NCBI GenBank assembly: GCA_028583685.1
Contig: JAMXIF010000222.1
Coordinates: 1,232,201 to 1,296,200 of the forward strand
Direction of reading: 5' to 3'
Origin: Petaurus breviceps papuanus
Taxonomy: Eukaryota > Chordata > Mammalia > Diprotodontia > Petauridae
DNA: 64,000 nucleotides
The position numbers and the translations under genes are program-made. Under the pieces are notes generated by a model. It saw nothing but the letters and a program-made list of their open reading frames with translations. It ran no database searches and was not told the DNA's origin. Shown one piece after another: positions 62,011-64,000 of this stretch (the stretch's first letter is position 1; the number at the start of each line of letters is the position of its first letter).

Positions 62011-62234
62011 AGTCAGAAAGCAGCTTGATGAGTACATGTGGAAAAGTCGATGAAAGCAGGAAGTTTCTGAGGGGTTCAGTGGCAGGCACTTAATGGGGCA
62101 CTGTGATTGCTCATGTCATCTCCTTGGTTGACACCCAATCTTCATCTTTCCCTTATTAGTTGGGCAACAAGCAGCCAGACCTCCAGACAACACCCTTGCT
62201 GCTAATAATCTCAGTTAGCAGATTTCTCCCTCGT

Positions 62235-62418
62235 ATTCAGGATCACAGAATGATGCTTCTAAAAGGAATCATTGATTCCCTCCAGCCAAGCCCTTTCCTT
62301 TTGGAATGGAGGGAACTAAAGACCAGGAACGTGGAAGTGACTTCCTTGAAGGAATATAGCAAGTGAGATGAAGAGTCAAGCCTGAAACCCTTGGCTTCAG
62401 TCACTCCACTATTATATA
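62235..62418 (+). mobile_element. MIR3-like SINE
   Basis: CACAGAATGATGCTTCTAAA, CCCTCCAGCCAAGCCCTTTC, AATGGAGGGAACTAAAGACC, GTGACTTCCTTGAAGGAATA. Confidence 0.6.
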
Positions 62419-62544
62419 TTTCCATCCAATCTAATCCAAACAGAGGTGCCTCTGTTTCCTGAAAGGTCTTCTGGCAGGATGATATCAGGTCTTATACTGC
62501 TCAAGAGCTGCTGAGCCATTGTGACATAGTCTAGATATTTGGCC

Positions 62545-62595
62545 TGAACCAACCAAACAATCATCATGTATTTATTAAGAACCCACTGTATACCA
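62545..62595 (-). mobile_element. L2 3' end, antisense (left of SINE)
   Basis: CATGTATTTATTAAGAACCC, ACTGTATACCA. The last eight bases form a near-duplicate with 62854-62861. Confidence 0.75.
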
Positions 62596-62853
62596 CATAG
62601 GTCAGCGAGGTGGTACATTCAATAGTGTGTTGGACCTGGAGTCAGGAAGACTGATTTTCAGGAGTTCAAATTTGGCTTCAGACACTAACTAGTTGTGTGA
62701 CCCTGAACAAGTCACTTTACCCCATTTGATTTATTTTCCTCATCTATCAAATGAACTGGAGAAGGAAATGACAAACAACTCCAATATCTTTGCCAAGAAA
62801 ATCTCAAATGGGATAAAAAAAATTGGGAAAACTGAAACAACTCAACAATGAAA
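62596..62853 (+). mobile_element. MAR1-like SINE with RTE/BovB tail, near full length
   Basis: Head GGTCAGCGAGGTGGTACATT, TGGACCTGGAGTCAGGAAGA, CTAGTTGTGTGACCCTGAAC, AAATGAACTGGAGAAGGAAA, CAATATCTTTGCCAAGAAAA, tail AACAACTCAACAATG. Flanked by GTATACCA / GTATGCCA. Splits an antisense L2. Confidence 0.88.
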
Positions 62854-62945
62854 GTATGCCAGTTACTGTGTAAGGTGTTGCGGATACAAGCACAAATGAT
62901 CACTGTTCAGAAAGAGCCTGCATTCTGCTGGAAGAGACAAGGATA
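62854..62945 (-). mobile_element. L2 3' end, antisense (right of SINE)
   Basis: GTATGCCAGTTACTGTGTAA, GGTGTTGCGGATACAAGCAC, AAGAGCCTGCATTCTGCTGG. Confidence 0.75.
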
Positions 62946-62947
62946 CA

Positions 62948-63078
62948 GAACACACACACACATACATATATGCATTATGAATGTGTATGTATGTCTATAT
63001 CTGAAATGAAAAATTTACATATATACATAGATGACCATATACATATGCATGTACATCCTCACAGGCATGTGTATGCAT
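62948..63078. repeat. (CA)/(ATGT)n microsatellite
   Basis: ACACACACACACATACATAT and TATGTATGTCTATATCTG blocks. Confidence 0.88.
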
Positions 63079-63089
63079 GAAAGGAAGGG

Positions 63090-64000
63090 ACGGATAGTCT
63101 ATCATAGTTGATAATTACACAATGTTGCTCTTACTGTACATAATGCTTTCTTGGTTCTGCTCACTTCACTCTGCATCATTTCCTGTAAAATTTTCCAGGT
63201 TTTTCTAAAATCTGCCTGCTCACAATTTCTTATAGAACAATAGTTTTGCATTACATTTATACACCAAGACTTGTTCAGCCATTCTCCAGCTGATAAGCAT
63301 CCCCTTAATTTCCACTTCATGGTCACCATAAAAAGAACTGCTATAAATATTACTGTATGTGTGGGTCCTTTTCACTTTTTATGATTTCTTTGGGATACAG
63401 ACCTAGAAGTGTTATTGTTGGATCAAAGGGTATGCATGGTTTTACAATCCTTTGAGCATAGTTCCTAATTGCTCTCCAGAATGGTTGGATCAGTTCACAA
63501 TTCCACTGAAAATGCATTCGTGTCCCAGTTTTCCCACATCCCTTCCAATATTTATCATTTTGGTCATATTGGCCAAATGATAGGTGTCAGGTGATACCTC
63601 AGAGTTGTTTTAAATTGTATTCTTCTTTTCAATAGTGTTTTAGAGTACTTTTTCCTATGACTATAGATAGCTTTATTTTTTTTTGGTGAAAACTGTTAAT
63701 GTAATCAAAATTATCCATTTTGCATTTCAAAATGTTCACTATTACTTGTTTGGTCATAAATTCTTCCCTTTTCCATAGATTTCATAGGTAAACTATTTTT
63801 TGCTTTCCTAATTTCCTTATGGTATCACCCTTTATGTTTAAACTATGTACCCATTTTGACCTTATCTTGGTATATGGTGTGAGATGTTGGTCTATGCCTT
63901 GTTTCCACCATACTATTTTCCAGTTTTCCCAGCAGTTTTTGTCAAATAGTGAGTTATTATACGAGAAGCTGTAATCTTTGGGTTTATCAAACAGTAGATT
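63090..64000 (-). mobile_element. L1 ORF2 region, antisense, continuing beyond the window
   Basis: Minus-strand translation at 63102-63329 reads KWKLRGCLSAGEWLNKSWCI, NVMQNYCSIRNCEQADFRKT and WKILQEMMQSEVSRTKKALC, the L1 ORF2p C-terminus. Further upstream ORF2 extends to the window edge. 63690 onward (AATCAAAATTATCCATTTTG, CTTGGTATATGGTGTGAGAT) shows it continues off the end. Frame broken in the visible part. Confidence 0.88.

Noticed and set aside
63102-63329. 75-codon minus frame with clean L1 ORF2p similarity
   Set aside because: Real LINE-derived sequence but a fragment of a dead element, so annotated as L1 and not as a gene.

Overview
This window looks like marsupial nuclear DNA from a gene desert or a very long intron. 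The organism call rests on repeat families and is an inference. The window holds therian L2, MIR and CR1/L3 relics. It also holds L1 copies whose ORF2 C-terminus reads like marsupial L1 (RGCPSIGEWLNK-type block), MAR1-like SINEs with an RTE/BovB-type tail, and a younger tRNA-type SINE with an extra internal block. That younger SINE is not the common opossum MAR1 form as I remember it, so an Australian marsupial is possible but unproven. Repeat families were assigned from remembered consensus sequences, without a search. I find no intact protein-coding gene, no tRNA or rRNA gene and no CRISPR array. The open frames of 60-290 codons are low-complexity tracts, LINE fragments or frames crossing N gaps.

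Layout. 1-2.6 kb: TTTC microsatellite, MAR1-like SINE, antisense L1 5' part (ORF1 start plus 5'UTR) split by a solo LTR at 734-1269, then an antisense L1 3' end. 2.6-10.5 kb: L2 and MIR scraps, a unique block with FOX and homeodomain-like motifs (6.25-6.79 kb), a 360-bp polypyrimidine tract, and a dimeric SINE with an 18-bp perfect target-site duplication (9.4-9.7 kb). 10.9-14.2 kb: one old sense L2 carrying a SINE that itself carries an antisense L1 5' fragment. 14.3-19.4 kb: SINEs, L2 pieces, a CpG-rich 539-bp insert in L2 (15.5-16.0 kb) and a hAT remnant. 19.7-21.6 kb: sense L1 ORF2 3' half. 22.4-26.5 kb: L2, SINE, then antisense L1 and a HAL1-like element. 26.6-30.1 kb: a GAA/purine tract with a gap, a hAT relic, a repeat-poor block with three GATAAG motifs, and a long alternating purine-pyrimidine tract. 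30.5-44 kb: L2 with nested MIR, a hAT MITE with a perfect 8-bp duplication, CR1/L3, unique blocks near 37 and 41.5 kb, and an L1 3' end with a 400-N gap flanked by a 95-bp duplicate. 44.4-48.5 kb: L2 split by a 3.3-kb antisense L1. 49-57.3 kb: three L1 copies, one missing its middle, and a second solo LTR of the same family as the first. 57.3-64 kb: L2 and MIR scraps, a long TCTG tract, a MAR1-like SINE inside L2, and an antisense L1 running off the end.

Functionally, the supportable content is a layered record of transposition: L2/MIR/CR1 oldest, then L1, HAL1, hAT and LTR insertions, then the tRNA-type SINEs. A few unique blocks are candidates for conserved regulatory DNA. I did not find a convincing undescribed biological system. 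The most unusual items are the dimeric SINE, the CpG-rich insert, the related LTR pair and the GATA cluster.
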